From the NCBI GenBank assembly GCA_033239005.1, contig BSQZ01000006.1, positions 6,007,501-6,071,500 of the forward strand: a stretch of 64,000 bases of DNA, written 5' to 3'. Numbering within the stretch: position 1 is the first letter of the stretch; every line of letters begins with the position of its first letter. The notes below the pieces were generated by a model, which saw only the letters and a list, made by a program, of their open reading frames with translations, made no database searches and was not told the origin of the DNA. The DNA is from Lamellibrachia satsuma. Its lineage: Eukaryota; Annelida; Polychaeta; Sabellida; Siboglinidae. Of the stretch, positions 32,801-51,889 are shown one piece after another. The position numbers were made by a program, and so were the translations under genes.

Positions 32801-33258
32801 CAATACACGACCACAGAGCATGGTCGTAATTTGCCCACGCCTCAGTGATTCAGGTGTCAACTAATGGTGATCTGTTGTGTTGGCAGACAAACAGTTGCCC
32901 TGTGTGCAGGCAGGAAGTGCCGACAGATAACCCAGACTATGAAGAATTCAAGAAGCAGAAGGTACGTGTCAGCCGAATGAGGACAGTGTAACAAGTATTT
33001 CTGGTAAAAAAATGTTTCAGAACGCGTTTTAACTTTTGAAATGAGTTAATCTGATTTTTTTTCTTAGTTTTGTATATTGGAACATATTGGCTAGACAATA
33101 CTGATTTTGATCACTCAAAACATTATACAATTTTTACTTTTCTCCAAAGCATAGTATGTGGCACTTGTAGGATCTCACTAACCAATGTCTTTTTTCAGGC
33201 AAGGAAGAAACAGAAAGAACTTGAAATCGAAACACTGCATGATTCAATGTATGGATGA
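25245..33258 (+). CDS. RNF181: E3 ubiquitin-protein ligase RNF181 (6 exons)
   Basis: RING-H2 ubiquitin ligase, cytosolic. Exons: 25245-25324, 26600-26650, 27094-27179, 29076-29191, 32887-32961, 33199-33258, joining to 155 aa (human 153). The start [12 protein letters not shown] is almost identical to vertebrate RNF181 ([12 protein letters not shown]). The RING is C3H2C3 with ligands C78, C81, C96, H98, H101, C104, C115 and C118 ([23 protein letters not shown]). The C-terminus is basic, ending LHDSMYG (vertebrate LHGAMYT). The intron after exon 2 fits only if the donor is GC (AAG|GCAGGT), because the nearby GT donor would run into a stop. AATAAA at 33265-33270 is a likely polyadenylation signal, only 7 bp past the stop. 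It starts head to head with BLOC1S2 and converges on the hnRNP gene. Confidence 0.93.
26790..26873. repeat. (TA)n microsatellite
   Basis: About 42 uninterrupted TA units in RNF181 intron 2, about 135 bp after exon 2. Confidence 0.98.
26945..27085 (+). repeat. Fragment of dispersed repeat X
   Basis: Similar to the first third of repeat X ('AAACCTATTTAGTATCTACT', 'ACATGCTAGTTCATTTGTAC'). It ends right before RNF181 exon 3 at 27094. Confidence 0.5.
27405..27530 (-). repeat. Repeat X, middle module (inverted)
   Basis: The reverse complement contains 'TTTGATCCTTACCAGATGTA' and 'CTGACCCGCACAGTGTTTAC', matching the middle of repeat X. It borders the DDX21-like segment at 27531. Confidence 0.7.
27531..27806 (-). 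pseudogene. Displaced copy of the DDX21 promoter and first exon
   Basis: The reverse complement aligns end to end with 56675-56962, the region just upstream of and including the first coding exon of the DDX21-like gene. Shared blocks include TTTCCTA...TTATTTTT, GTGTTATTATCGTTTA, GGCACGAGCGCC, 'CCTTTAAACTCGTCA', 'AAACACAGAAAACTAAACG', and around the start codon ATAAATGCC and GAGATTGGCGAC. The start codon is kept, but the match stops before the exon's splice donor. On one side it is fused to repeat X at the same TTAA junction found at DDX21; on the other side is another X module. It lies in RNF181 intron 3, opposite to that gene. Confidence 0.78.
27807..28115 (-). mobile_element. Repeat X, 5'-truncated copy (inverted)
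   Basis: It begins at TTAAAGCTGCTGCCTCAGAT (27807), the X terminus, and runs inverted through 'GTCCAGATGTGTAGTGTGTG' and 'GATCAAAATAGTGGATATCC' to about 28115. The outer third of X is missing or rearranged. Confidence 0.75.
28600..28925 (+). repeat. Dispersed repeat Y
   Basis: Matches 51655-51880 over blocks such as 'AACAGCATGGCC', 'TGACATAGGGTTAT', 'CATGAAATTA' and 'AAACCACTGGCATGATATT'. A shorter relative lies at 62430-62510 and an inverted one at 51340-51400. Noncoding; class unknown. It is in RNF181 intron 3. Confidence 0.65.
29402..29873. mobile_element. Non-autonomous hAT-like MITE
   Basis: Terminal inverted repeats: left CAGACTTGGGGTCAGTTATA; right, other strand, CAGATGTGGGGTCAATTACA. 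It is 472 bp with TAATTG-rich subterminal regions like those of the element at 20460. Flanking octamers (GCCTGCTC and ATCGGCTC) match at only five of eight positions, so the target-site duplication is uncertain. It is in RNF181 intron 4. Confidence 0.68.
29913..30225 (+). repeat. Dispersed repeat W, copy 1
   Basis: Matches 41002-41314 in the same orientation over about 310 bp, from 'AAGTGTTTATTTGACCCACA' through 'AATATAATAAAACTG', 'GGACTATCAGTT' and 'TTCAACAAAGTT'. Two copies are seen. Noncoding and of unknown class. Confidence 0.8.
30226..32886 (+). other. RNF181 intron 4 remainder, nothing recognised
   Basis: AT-rich intron sequence. A more GC-rich patch at about 32230-32640 reads on the minus strand as a broken frame with LLLYGC, reminiscent of a LINE C-terminal block, but too degenerate to call. 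Confidence 0.4.
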
Positions 33259-33509
33259 GGTCATAATAAATTTACTTTGGATGGATGTACGTCTGTGACA
33301 GTTCAGCCAATAAAAATGGTGCAAATACTGGTACAGTAAAAAAGACGCCTCTTACATGTACTTCTTTAATTTTCAAGCCCAACTTATGTACACACAAGTA
33401 AATTTAATTAGGTCAAAAAGGAATTACTGTTGCAATTTTGAACTAAACTACATCTGGCAGAGAAAAAAACAATTTCGACAGTAACCAAGACAAATTCTAT
33501 AAAAATGCT

Positions 33510-34554
33510 ACATATTTATTGACAAAGTAAAACCATGAGACAACACAAATAGAACATAAAAAATTCACTTCACCAGATGTACAAAAATAAAATCGTGCTC
33601 CCTAAAACAGTGACCCTATTTGTTTCCATGGTGTCCTAATCGATGTGAAGTGTCCAGAAGTTGCGTGTAGCAACAGCAACGTTGTAAATGCCTCCGGAAA
33701 TAGCAAAGCTAGACACAATATTCCACTGATGCACACGATCCAGCAGGTTATAAGCACGTAGATTTTGTTCCAAGTGACTGTTCTGCACAAGCAAAATGTC
33801 TGCGTGACACGACAGGTTGACAAAGGTCACCACTCCACGTCTATACACAAACGCCTACTGGCCAACTTGTCTTCCGCGTCGTTACTTGATACCTTCACAG
33901 ACATTCTCGAGATCTGCGACCTGCAATGTATTGAACGACAAAGGTCACTGGAAGAATTTACTACACAAGAACTTGAAGTGAAATGTAAATTCATCATTTT
34001 AAAATATCAATTGGAATCATATTATGTCGAGTACCAGGTATGCAAAATATTAGCACAATCAGAAGACAAATTCACCTTAGGTCAACAGCTTGAATGAATG
34101 CTATGTAAGCAAATAAAAATAACAGCAGGAAATCCCGCAAAGTCACACAAAACAGGCATATAACTGTGCAAGCAGACACAAAGAGGAACGGGCTAAGTAG
34201 TAGTTTGTACGTCCGACTGGTCTCAAGTATTCCCAATTTTGAAAACTAAACAGAACAGTTTACACAGAAGAACCAGATAATAGTTGAAACAAATCCAAAA
34301 CAAAGTGGGTCAACAAGTTCCACAACAAAAGCAATCAACAAAGACCGTATTTATAGTCAATGTCAGTTCAAGTAACAGACACAAAAGTAGCCCACAAATT
34401 TCCATGACCGCGTGCACAATTAGATTCACTACACTATGTGATCAATGGCAGAACAACAACAGTTCTACACAACAACTAACATAAAACAATCCAGTCTGGA
34501 CATCAGTACTACTACTTACCCCCCTTAGACATTAGGTGCACTGATCGCAGTCAT
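33510..34554 (-). other. hnRNP A/B-like gene 3' UTR
   Basis: Noncoding sequence after the stop codon (34555-34557). On the minus strand AATAAA occurs at about 33515-33520, giving a likely 3' UTR of about 1 kb whose end comes within about 250 bp of the convergent RNF181 end. Confidence 0.5.
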
Positions 34555-37500
34555 TTAGCGACTGTATGGGTGATAGCCGCCAGCACTGCCACGTTTGGGT
34601 GTATACTGTTTGTTCGGTTGTGAACCTGCCAAGGACAAAAGATCAACTTCAGTAAAATAGGTGTTCACAACAAGTCTCGCCATCTACAGTGGAAATCAAA
34701 CAGGTACCACGAACAGTTGCTGCTGCATAACAAATGAGAAAAAATCCAAACAAGTCTTAACCATGTCGTGAAATGCATTTTGCAAGAACTCAAGAGGCAG
34801 ACGGTAACAGAACAATGTTGAAGGTGACTAGGCAACTCACCTTGGCTGCCGTCACCGTAACCCCATCCGCTGTAATCGTAACCTTTTGAGAAAATAAATA
34901 CAAAGAATTAGTGCTGGACATGCAGAAGATAAACACCTGTTAAAGCATCAATAAATAACCTGCAAGAAAGGTCTAACGCCTGTGAAATTACATATTTACT
35001 GCTAAGCAACAAGACATTGGGTAAAACAAACATCAAGGATCATAGCAATATGCAGTACAAATACACTTACTTCCACCATTTCCATAACTGCCGTATCCCT
35101 GGTTGTTTCCGTATCCTCCCCAGCCTCCCTGGTTGTTGTAGTAGCTGTTGTAGTCATAACCGCCATTGCCACCATAGCCCTGGTTGTAGTCATATCCTCC
35201 TGAACCATAACCTTGGTTGTAGTTGTTGTAGTAGTCATAGCCCTGGTTACCATAACCCTGGTTGTAACCACCTGAAAATACATTGTTACCCATATCGAAC
35301 CGAGCCATAGTAAATCAATAATGCAAGAGATGTGTTCAGAATTTTACAATGCAGGTAGACCAACTTTCTAAATTTGCAAAAATTATGCACTACACTACAG
35401 CAATATCTCATTCATGATGCTGCAACATGTAAGGCACTAAATCATATCATTAGGCCCGAAATCCCACAGGAACACCATAACAAACAAACTTACCCCTGCC
35501 ACGACCACCACCGCGGCCTCCTCCTCGCCCACCGAATCCTTGGCCAAAGCCACCACCACGACCGCCGCCAAAGCCACCGCCGAATCCTTGTTCAGACTTG
35601 GGTGTTGCCTTCTTCACATCAACCTGCAATTACAACAAGCATGTAAATATTTTGCCTTCACAAAGACAGGCCAAGCGCAGCAAACTGCACCATATTTACC
35701 TACCAGATAACATGCTGCATTATCAATGCAACAACAGCTTAGAAGACGTCCACACGTTACGTTGATATTACCTGCGATTGACAATAGAGAACTGCAATTA
35801 CCGTTATGCATTACGGTATCTACTAAGAACTGGAAAAAAGGGTGCATTTAATGTTACATTAAAATCGTCTCAGGGCAGAACAGATCGTAGAGAAACAAGC
35901 ACATTCAAGTTTACAGCAACAATTGTTGATTGATTGCATTATTTTGCTCAATCCATTGCACATGAGGAAGAGGTAACCTTTGCTCAGAGGTAGGTGGTCT
36001 CCCAAGCCCATGTACCTCATTTTGAGATCCAAATGTCGCCACTCCACCAGCTGGAAAGTGGAACAAAGGAATTCATTGACAAGTTGCCACAGGCGACTGT
36101 GTGGCAACATAGCAACATGAGGTGCAGTATGGAAGAAGCACGCCCCTACGAAGTTATCATTATGATCCGAGACACGTCACAGTTAACCAACTGTATGGAG
36201 CAACCTACATGCAAAATGGCTAAAAAAGCTTTAATCTGCAAAATAATTACACAACAATGAAAAAACTTGCAGCAGCAGATGTTAGCACATCAACCAGATT
36301 GTTATCTGTTGTTGTTGGCTTAAACATAGTTCTTCAGCAATGCACTTAGGGTTGTCCTTAAAACACCACCGTTAATGCCTTCCTGTAAAGATAAATATAA
36401 GAACCATGTTATTAAAATTACATAAATAATGGACGCCAGTTCAGCAAACACGACTCACCGATTTGCCTCCAATTTTCTGTTTCTGTTCCTCACAGACTCT
36501 GTTTACAACCTCTTCCGATTCGAATGTGATGAAACAGAATGCTCTCCTCTGGTTCTTTACTTTGTCAAATGGCAGGTCAATGTCTTCAATCTAAACACAC
36601 ACAAATCATATGTTCAAAGTTGTCAGAATGTTGGATTTTAACTATTTCAGTACTAGTCCTCAACTGCTGTGACCCTTGAACACTGCATTTCCATTGAATA
36701 TGCAAGAAAAATGCATTTTATCAATATTTTATATATTCCAAAAGTGTGACAATCAGTGAGTAAAATGAGCCATATAATTTTACTCACTGTCAAGGTAACC
36801 AGCAATACAAGATGGCTGCCACAATTTCAACGCTTTTGCAAGTGAAAAAGTTATTTGTCTGTATTTTTGCCAACCTCCGTTGCTACTGGACCAATTCCAA
36901 TCAAACTTTGCATGTTGACACTTGACAGATTCAGACACCTTTTCGGCAACGATGCATCATCCAGCATTAAAAGTACAGTGCTAAGCTCATCCTCAGGGTT
37001 GTCCGTCACTTTCATCGTCACCGATGTCCGAGTAGTGCTCGAAAATACTCCCACTGTCAGTGTCTCTTTTGCCTCCAGCTTGGTCACTAAGTTCACTAAC
37101 ATCAGTCAACATCCAACAAAGATTTGTCGCTAAAACTATCAAATAATCTTTCCAAAACACTTGGTGGTAAATTCCCCAGTAGAACTAATGTTGTCATAGA
37201 TTTTTATAATCAATCTTTAAAAACAGCAAAAATATGTGATAATCAGCAATTACTGTAAATGAAAGAACATGTCCAAAAAAACCCAACTGGAAATGCATGC
37301 CTAATTAGAATAATTGAAAAGCACATACGGTCCCAAATGTGCCAAAGTATTCTCGGATATCAGCTTCGGGCACCTCTGGATCCAGACCACCAACAAACAC
37401 CTTCTTGATGGGTTCCCGGCCACCCCTTGCCTTTGCCCTCTTTGGGTCAATTGTTCTGCCATGCAGGTTGTGGTCACGTTCCTTGATTACCTGCAACAGC

Positions 37501-38984
37501 ATCACCACACATTCCGGTAAAGGGAATGTACAGCAAATTGTTTTTTGGCTAACTGAACAACTGGTTAATTACTAATTTATCACAACTAAATGATATCCAT
37601 ACAAATGGTATTACTTCTTGTGGTGTTTCACTTAATATTAAAAAATACACGAATTGCCAATAAATAAAATATGCTAGACATACACAGCATTACTGCAAGT
37701 AAACAGACTAGCAATTAAAGTAAAAAAAACTACATCGTTAATTTAGATTATAGCACTACGCACCCGCTCAACTGAGGATGTGTCTGCAAAAAGTACGAAA
37801 CCGAAGCCTCTAGAACGACCCGTTGAAGGATCGGTTTTTAAAGTGCAGTCCAGGACATCTCCGTATTTGCTGAAGTATTCTTTCAGGTCCTCTGTAAAGG
37901 AACACGCACATATAAGAGCATCATTTTAATATTGTAATAAACTAAAAATATATTTTATAAAATTGTATGCAACCAGTTTATGCTCTCAGAATGACACACA
38001 GTTTTATTCACCAAACGAACATTTAATTCAACTTGCACAACTAACCTTTTCTTCGCTTTTGGCTAGCTGACAACCACAATAAATGCCAATACCAGTTTTA
38101 CAATAAGCAGTCACTACTACCAGCATAATTTCACGACATTAAATAGTACAATTCTAATCCCCAGACCCACATGCAGTATGCATGAATCATTCATTGCAAA
38201 TGTTAGATAAAAATTTGGCTGATTGGGGGTCAATTATTTTTATAATACAAAGTTAGGTATTTATTCAAGAAACAGGACATGACCATGGGAATCTAGGTTA
38301 ATACTAATAAAATACAGATACTTACTGACTGTCGTCTCCCAGCTCAGGCCACCAACAAATATTTTTCTGGTAATACAAAGAAAATAAGAAATCAATTAAC
38401 GACAAATTGTGATGAGTCAAAACGAACAAAAAAACGTTCAATGTACTAATACATGTTTTAAAACACTCGTAAAATGCATAGTAATCTAATAACAATACAA
38501 AATATCACTGCCATTCTAATATATTGAAACTCCTTTATATTGTTCCCATTGTTCTAGAACCGCGTGTTACACGAGCCGCCATCTTGTCAACGGAAATCGG
38601 TTTGCCGAGTGTTTCGAAATTATTGCAAATTGTTTTTTTAAATCCACCGTTTACTAAGTTATATTACTTTCCAATTGTTAAAAACGATTGTGGTGCAAAC
38701 AACTACACGCATTAAGCCTGTCATAAGGAATAGATTTAATAAATGCGGCACATTCACACTGCAGACATGGCCGCGATTGCGACAAAACTACGCCGCGGCA
38801 GTCCATCCTGGAAATTGGCTCACCTTTCATCGTCGTCATTTTTCGACGCATTTATTTTGTCACCGGGGTTTAAAGGACCATCGCCGCTTCCTGCTTCTAC
38901 TTGTTGCTGTCCTTGTTCTTCGTATGTTTCTTGTTGCTGGTACTGCTCATCGCCATTTGAAACTCCGTATTCTTGATCTCCCAT
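34555..38984 (-). CDS. HNRNPAB: hnRNP A/B (hnRNP D / squid-like) RNA-binding protein, 9 exons
   Basis: Nuclear pre-mRNA and mRNA binding protein. Exons in transcription order: 38984-38824, 38366-38326, 37891-37764, 37490-37329, 36590-36459, 35623-35494, 35271-35071, 34882-34841, 34625-34555; phases join to 355 aa. Residues 1-54 are an acidic Gln-rich leader ([14 protein letters not shown]...). RRM1 is about 55-130, with [12 protein letters not shown] and [11 protein letters not shown]2 is about 140-215, with [12 protein letters not shown] and RAFCFITF (180-187). From about 209 a Gly-rich RGG segment (exon 6) leads into Tyr/Asn/Gln-rich YNQGYG repeats (exon 7) and ends HPYSR. This order is that of the hnRNP AB/D/DL family; which vertebrate member is closest cannot be told. 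Short in-phase Gly/Tyr exons 7 (201 nt) and 8 (42 nt) are alike in phase to those skipped in vertebrate hnRNPD/AB, so alternative isoforms are likely. Confidence 0.93.
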
Positions 38985-39245
38985 CGTGCACGACTTGCTC
39001 AACCAACGTACGATGTGAACAAAAGGACCGAGCACCGTCTTCTTCGACGCTATAAGGGCTATCACGTGCAGACAACCTACACGACTATTCGCTATTTCAA
39101 GTCACGTGCAATATAAATTACCCAATTCGAACACGACTAGTCGATCACTGTACCATGCATATCCATATAATTGGTCCATGACGTCATCGTGTATGTCACG
39201 TGTTATAGTAGGGGCGCGAACTGCATGGATTTCCCGCCATTACTA
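38985..39245 (-). promoter_or_regulatory. hnRNP A/B-like promoter with CRE, E-boxes and E2F-like site
   Basis: Within 260 bp upstream of the start codon there are three CACGTG E-boxes (39063-39068, 39103-39108, 39197-39202), a palindromic CRE TGACGTCA (39179-39186) and an E2F-like TTTCCCGCC at about 39230-39238. Clustering of these exact palindromes next to a start codon supports a promoter. The factors are inferred. Confidence 0.6.
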
Positions 39246-40360
39246 CAATGCTTCTATGGATTCAATAGAAACGCTGATCGCTATAAATAGAATAAAAGCC
39301 CAATCGGGGAGACGGGTGGCTTGTTTCTCTTATCGCGCTGTCGATCAGTAGCGATGGGAGTGATTTTCTAGTGAGAGAGGCGTACACAATACAGGCCCGT
39401 CCTCATAGTTTTGAAAGGGGGAGGGGTTCGCACGCACGCACGCACGCACGCATGCACGCACCCACACAATGCTACGAGCACTAGGATCGAGCGCCTGTGT
39501 TAATTTAAAACGTTGACTATCGTGGGACAAAGTGCACACCATCTACCTCAGCCCTTGCAATTATAATAGTAATCAAAACGATGCAACATGATATAGGCCC
39601 CTATGATTTGTGATTTTTTTTACCCATATTATTATTATAGCAAGTTAAACAGTTCTGAACAGTTCCCCAGCATAGGTAGGCCTACTTTAACAAAACAAAA
39701 ATGTGAAATAGATATTTTGTTATAATATGTGGCAGTATTGGTTTTTGCGAGCAATGATTTTGTTTATCCCAATGACCCATTCAACGTAGGACAAAACGCA
39801 CCCCCATGTGGGACTAATTAAGCGTACCCCATTATAAAAAATCATCACTACCTGTATTTAAGGAATGAACCCCCATGCCTGTGAAATTATTGATCATGCG
39901 CTGGCTTTCTAATTGTAATTATAATCATCTTTATTTGAACAGTTACTTAATAAAGTAGACCAGGTCTTTAGATCGATACATATATGGCATTATTATATGC
40001 TCTATGTTTCAATAAATATATACAAAACATAACCATTGATTATATTAATAACATATACCGTATATTAGTATAAAGAAGTGGGTGCAAAACACACACCCCA
40101 GTGCGTCTTCCACATGCCGCCTTGAAATGGACTCCAACTGAAAAAGAGAAGAGGCATACCATTGGGCACCTGGAGAAGAACTAAAAAAGAAATGATGCTG
40201 GCTGGGAAGACTGGGAATTAACTCAGTTCGCTCGCACAAGACCGTGCTGGCTGGAACGGATTTACTGGCGCCTTATGCTCTGAGAGCGAAGAGGGTTGAG
40301 TGAGTGATTCATCGTAGGGCAAATTAAGCGCATCCCCATTCAAAATCACAATTAGGTGCG
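39246..40360. other. Intergenic with a CACG microsatellite
   Basis: A short (GCAC)n tract lies at about 39430-39462. Otherwise AT-rich sequence without a recognised gene. Confidence 0.5.
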
Positions 40361-40364
40361 TTGT

Positions 40365-40800
40365 TGTAGATTTCACAAGATTTAACAAGATTTGCCAACC
40401 AAGCCAAAGGCCCAGATGGCAAGTGGACAATGAAGCCATATTGGCTTATCGAGAGTCCAACAATGTTCATCTACGTGTAATTTAACCCGCCCTCCTGAAA
40501 TATGTGTCAACCTTATTTTTAAACATATTCACGCTGCTAGCAATTACACAATCCGTAGACAATTTGTTCCATTCATGTATTGTCCTCTGTGAGAACGAGT
40601 ACTTCCTGGTATCCAATATACACCGATCCTTTACTAATTTTACCTCATGTCCTCTAGTTTTACTACCTTTACTGAGTGAGAAACCATCTCTATCAATATT
40701 TCCATACCCATTCAATATCTTAAAAACTTCAATCTGATACCCCCTTAACCTCCTTGGTTTGTAGATTTGTTAAAACACATTCTGTCACGCGTTCTTCATA
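40365..40800 (-). mobile_element. CR1-like LINE, 3' end
   Basis: The minus strand encodes RGHEVKLVKDRCILDTRKYS, FSQRTIHEWNKLSTDCV and VNMFKNKVDTYFRRAG, the CR1 C-terminal blocks, followed by the family's 3' tail. 5' truncated, one copy of a family present at least four times here. Confidence 0.85.
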
Positions 40801-41001
40801 ACTAATCAACTAATCCGTATGATACTTGCACGGCATTTTTACGGATGCAATCATACCATGCTATACGTACTATACCGCATCGCTTTGCCTCAAATGACAA
40901 TTAAAAAAATCAAATTAATGTATATAGGACTGCCACTAAAATGTTATTTTTGTTTGTTGTGTTGTTACTAAAGTTCTGCAGATATATTAAAATTGAGATG
41001 A

Positions 41002-41314
41002 GAATCGGAAGTGTTTATTTGACCCACAGATTAAACAACTATAGTACGTATACGCGGTTGTCAATACAGTGAACGTCTACAGCTCAAGTAATTTATCGTG
41101 TACATAAATATACAAGTACATGTATTGTAAACTAAAATGTATAACACAAATATAATAAAACTGAAGTATAATGGGATTATAATAGTCTAAACATGGACTA
41201 TCAGTTTGCTGTAGATACACTTCTTAAAAGGGGTCATGCAGACTGCCACTAATTTTGACCATTAATTGTTGGTTTTATGATTTTCAACAAAGTTCATTTA
41301 GCTTACATAAGCAC
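41002..41314 (+). repeat. Dispersed repeat W, copy 2
   Basis: Second copy of the repeat at 29913-30225, same orientation, with small insertions (for example after 'ATTAAACA'). Confidence 0.8.
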
Positions 41315-42963
41315 TGAGAGTCGTGCATTTGTGACTGTGTTAACTGTTTCCGCCTTAGATGTAAATAAGCAGGCAAAATCGTGTTTGCAGGGATGCGCCG
41401 TGCACTACTTCCTCACTACCGTACTCCGAGCACGACGCAAAACTGTAGTTCGTATTGTTGCCGCTAGGAAATATTTCAGGACGTAGTTGCCATTTCGATT
41501 CGGGCAACACGTGATCAAAATGCCGCAACGTTTTTTTGACAAAATGATGCTATTTGTAACAAAGGGTCAACACACTTCTTGCAAGGGTAATGCTGTGTAC
41601 ACGTCAAATTCATATAATTAACAAACGTCAACCTGCTGCCGATGCTAGCATATTATTTTCTCCGGATTTAGGCTAGACACAGTGACAGTCTCAGTGTCAC
41701 GTGACAGCCACAGGCAGACATTACCACCCAGTCAGAGTCACTGACACAGGCTTACGCTATCTACAGCCAGGTTACGCTAATTAAAATATTTTTTTTATTG
41801 TGGTCGGCTTGGCCCTTTCATGATTAAGTTACATGTGTGAGGCCGTTTATTTGCAAAACTTGGTCTATTTCGATGTTCGGTTTTGTCTTTGCCAAGTTTG
41901 CGGCAGTTTGCCTTAATTTTTACGATTCGTAATTATTATTGCCAGTATTATTATGGCAGTAATAATGGCTTTGCCTTTGGCCCGTCATTTTTAGAGTGGT
42001 AAGGGCATTGGCATTGACACCTTTCCTACCATGGACCATATCATGTCCATGATTGACGTAAAATCGCTCAGCCTCAATCTCGGATTTAGAAGTGGTCAGA
42101 GACAAAAGAACGGACACTGACTATTATTTCTCAGTTGTTATATTGACTGGTATTTGGCACTTAAATTAATATATTTTGTTCTGACAAAGAGCAATACTGC
42201 ATTATTGTTAAACTTGTGATGTGCTAGATTTTATATTTTTTAGCATGATACTTCCATTAAATTAATTAATCAGGCAAATATGATAAATAAACATTTGAAT
42301 GGCTTATTACCAAATGAAATTAAAAAAAAAATTTAATTACACCTGTCCTAAAAAGGCATGTTATAGAGAAAACCAATACATTTCATTGGAGGTACGTTTG
42401 ACATTTTGGTCAACTTTGCAGCCGATGAAGTGTCAGTTAAAATTTTACTTGGGTCAGTGAAGTATTTGACTAGTATTAGGTTATATCCTTCAACGCATGA
42501 ATATCATGCATTGTTGTACCATATGTGGGATGGCCGGAGAGCATGCTAGCTGGGTAAAAGAACTCGGTGAAAAACAAACCAGTATGAATGCTACAAAAAT
42601 AAATGGTTGGCTTGTTTACAAAATATATATGATACAAAATATATAAGACACTCTACTTTAATTGTCTCCATGATTTTGTAAATTTTTACCCCATTTGGTG
42701 TCCTCGTTACATGCCAATTTAAAGTGGAAAAGGAATTGTCAAATAGATGGAGGTTTGTTTCATTAAAAATCAAACCCATTTCGACTGCATAAATCTTCTT
42801 TGTTATTAAAAATTTCAAATAGATCATGAATATTCTACATTGATCAGTTCGAGAATGTTGCTGCACTAATAACCTGTTATGTGACCATGCAAATTATTTT
42901 CTTGCAGCTGGAATATGAAGCCAAGGGATTAGATGTGGTGGCAGAATTTTTGCAGCACTAGAC
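41315..42963 (+). promoter_or_regulatory. IPMK upstream region
   Basis: A CpG-containing stretch at about 41380-41530 and a CACGTG at 41698-41703 are promoter candidates. An acceptor-like TTCTTGCAG ends at 42907, just upstream of the first ATG, suggesting an upstream noncoding exon that I cannot place. The rest is AT-rich with nothing recognised. Confidence 0.35.
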
Positions 42964-50606
<7,643 letters not shown>

Positions 50607-50814
50607 ACTGTTTTAAGCAATATGTTATGTAAAGAACAGCACGATCAATTTGTTGATGCTAGTTTCTTTCTTGTATGTAATGTCATATAAATTTAGCTAA
50701 GGTGTAATATTGCTACTGGTACGAATATGTTATATTTTTGTATAATTGTCTAGCAGAAATAGATTTGTCATAGAGAATTTTTTTCAAAATATTTCATTGC
50801 ATGAGTTGACACCA

Positions 50815-50860
50815 GAATAAATTATTCTGTTGTTATTCAGTATTTCAGAATAATTTATTC
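50815..50860 (+). terminator. IPMK polyadenylation signal in a hairpin
   Basis: AATAAA at 50816-50821 lies in the left arm of a perfect 15-bp inverted repeat (GAATAAATTATTCTG and CAGAATAATTTATTC), about 210 bp after the IPMK stop. It is the best candidate 3' end signal; the hairpin may be incidental in AT-rich DNA. Confidence 0.5.
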
Positions 50861-51029
50861 AAACTCCCCTCTCGGTTGATTTAACCCACATGAATCAGGT
50901 TCAATGCTGGTAGTGTGTGAATACCTTAAGCAATATGCGCAGTTGGTTTAATAAAACAGTGCATACAAAAGTGCGAATAGCCTGCTATTTTTTCAGTGAA
51001 TTTGGAAAAGATCCAGTAAAACATAATTT

Positions 51030-51110
51030 AATAGTTTGATGATTTCACCAAAACTAAATTTATAACATGTCGTAGCAGATACAAGATAAGTAAAAAAATA
51101 TTTTTTTTTG
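51030..51110 (-). repeat. Fragment of dispersed repeat X (inverted)
   Basis: 'TTTAATAGTTTGATGATTTC' plus 'ACCAAAACTAAAT' matches the inverted first third of repeat X, as at 10385-10490. The preceding block (about 50930-51000) also resembles 10100-10260. Confidence 0.5.
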
Positions 51111-51654
51111 GCAAAATGAGTGAAACAAGATAAAAAAATCTATTTGAGAGAGGACCTTTAAACTTGTAATACTCTTCTTATAATTAATACAATTAATACT
51201 TCTTATAATTACAAACTGAAATGAATTACATAACTGACATTCAGGATCACACTATATTTATCATGAACCCTGCAATCTGGTATACATGTCTAAATTGTTT
51301 GTTGTGTACTGGTAATTAAATGGAGCCAGATAATTTTCAGATGAAACAAAAGTCGTGGTTTTGGAGCTATGCACCTAAGATTAATTAAAAACTAAATGTG
51401 CAATTAAAATCAAGAATTTCTCTCCAATTATTTGCTCAAAATATGTTCTAAAAATGGTAGATTCTGGTCACCTCTCCGTTATCCTGTCAGCTGACACGTT
51501 GACCATGTGACCAATAAGTGCCTCAGTTCTTGGAAAAATGAGCAGCTAGAATTCTGCAACGATGTATTAAGCTTCGACCTAGATTGAAGAACAGATGGGT
51601 ATACACACAAGCATAGAAAACTCTCAATCAAGCATGCTGCCAACTCAAAATGTG

Positions 51655-51880
51655 AGTAATTTAGTAAGCAAATGTTAAAATATGCTACATAAATTGAGTT
51701 TGGACAAAAACAGCATGGCCACATCCATTTGGCAAGCACAGGATTAGGTGTTTACAAATATGTTTACATTTGGTGACCGAATATTGCCATGATACAGGCA
51801 TTAAAACCTAATATGTGACGTAGGGTTATCTAACTGTATGGCACCGCCCATGAAATTAGAATAAACCACAGGCATGATAT
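51655..51880 (+). repeat. Dispersed repeat Y, second copy
   Basis: Co-linear with 28600-28925 through 'AACAGCATGGCC', 'TGACGTAGGGTTAT' and 'CATGAAATTA'. Confidence 0.6.
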
Positions 51881-51889
51881 TCTTAGTTG

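Noticed and set aside
38743..38976. Plus-strand 77-aa frame starting MAAIATKL opposite hnRNP exon 1
   Set aside because: It is the antisense shadow of the Gln/Glu-rich first exon (Cys/Ser-rich product) with no recognisable domain or splice partner.
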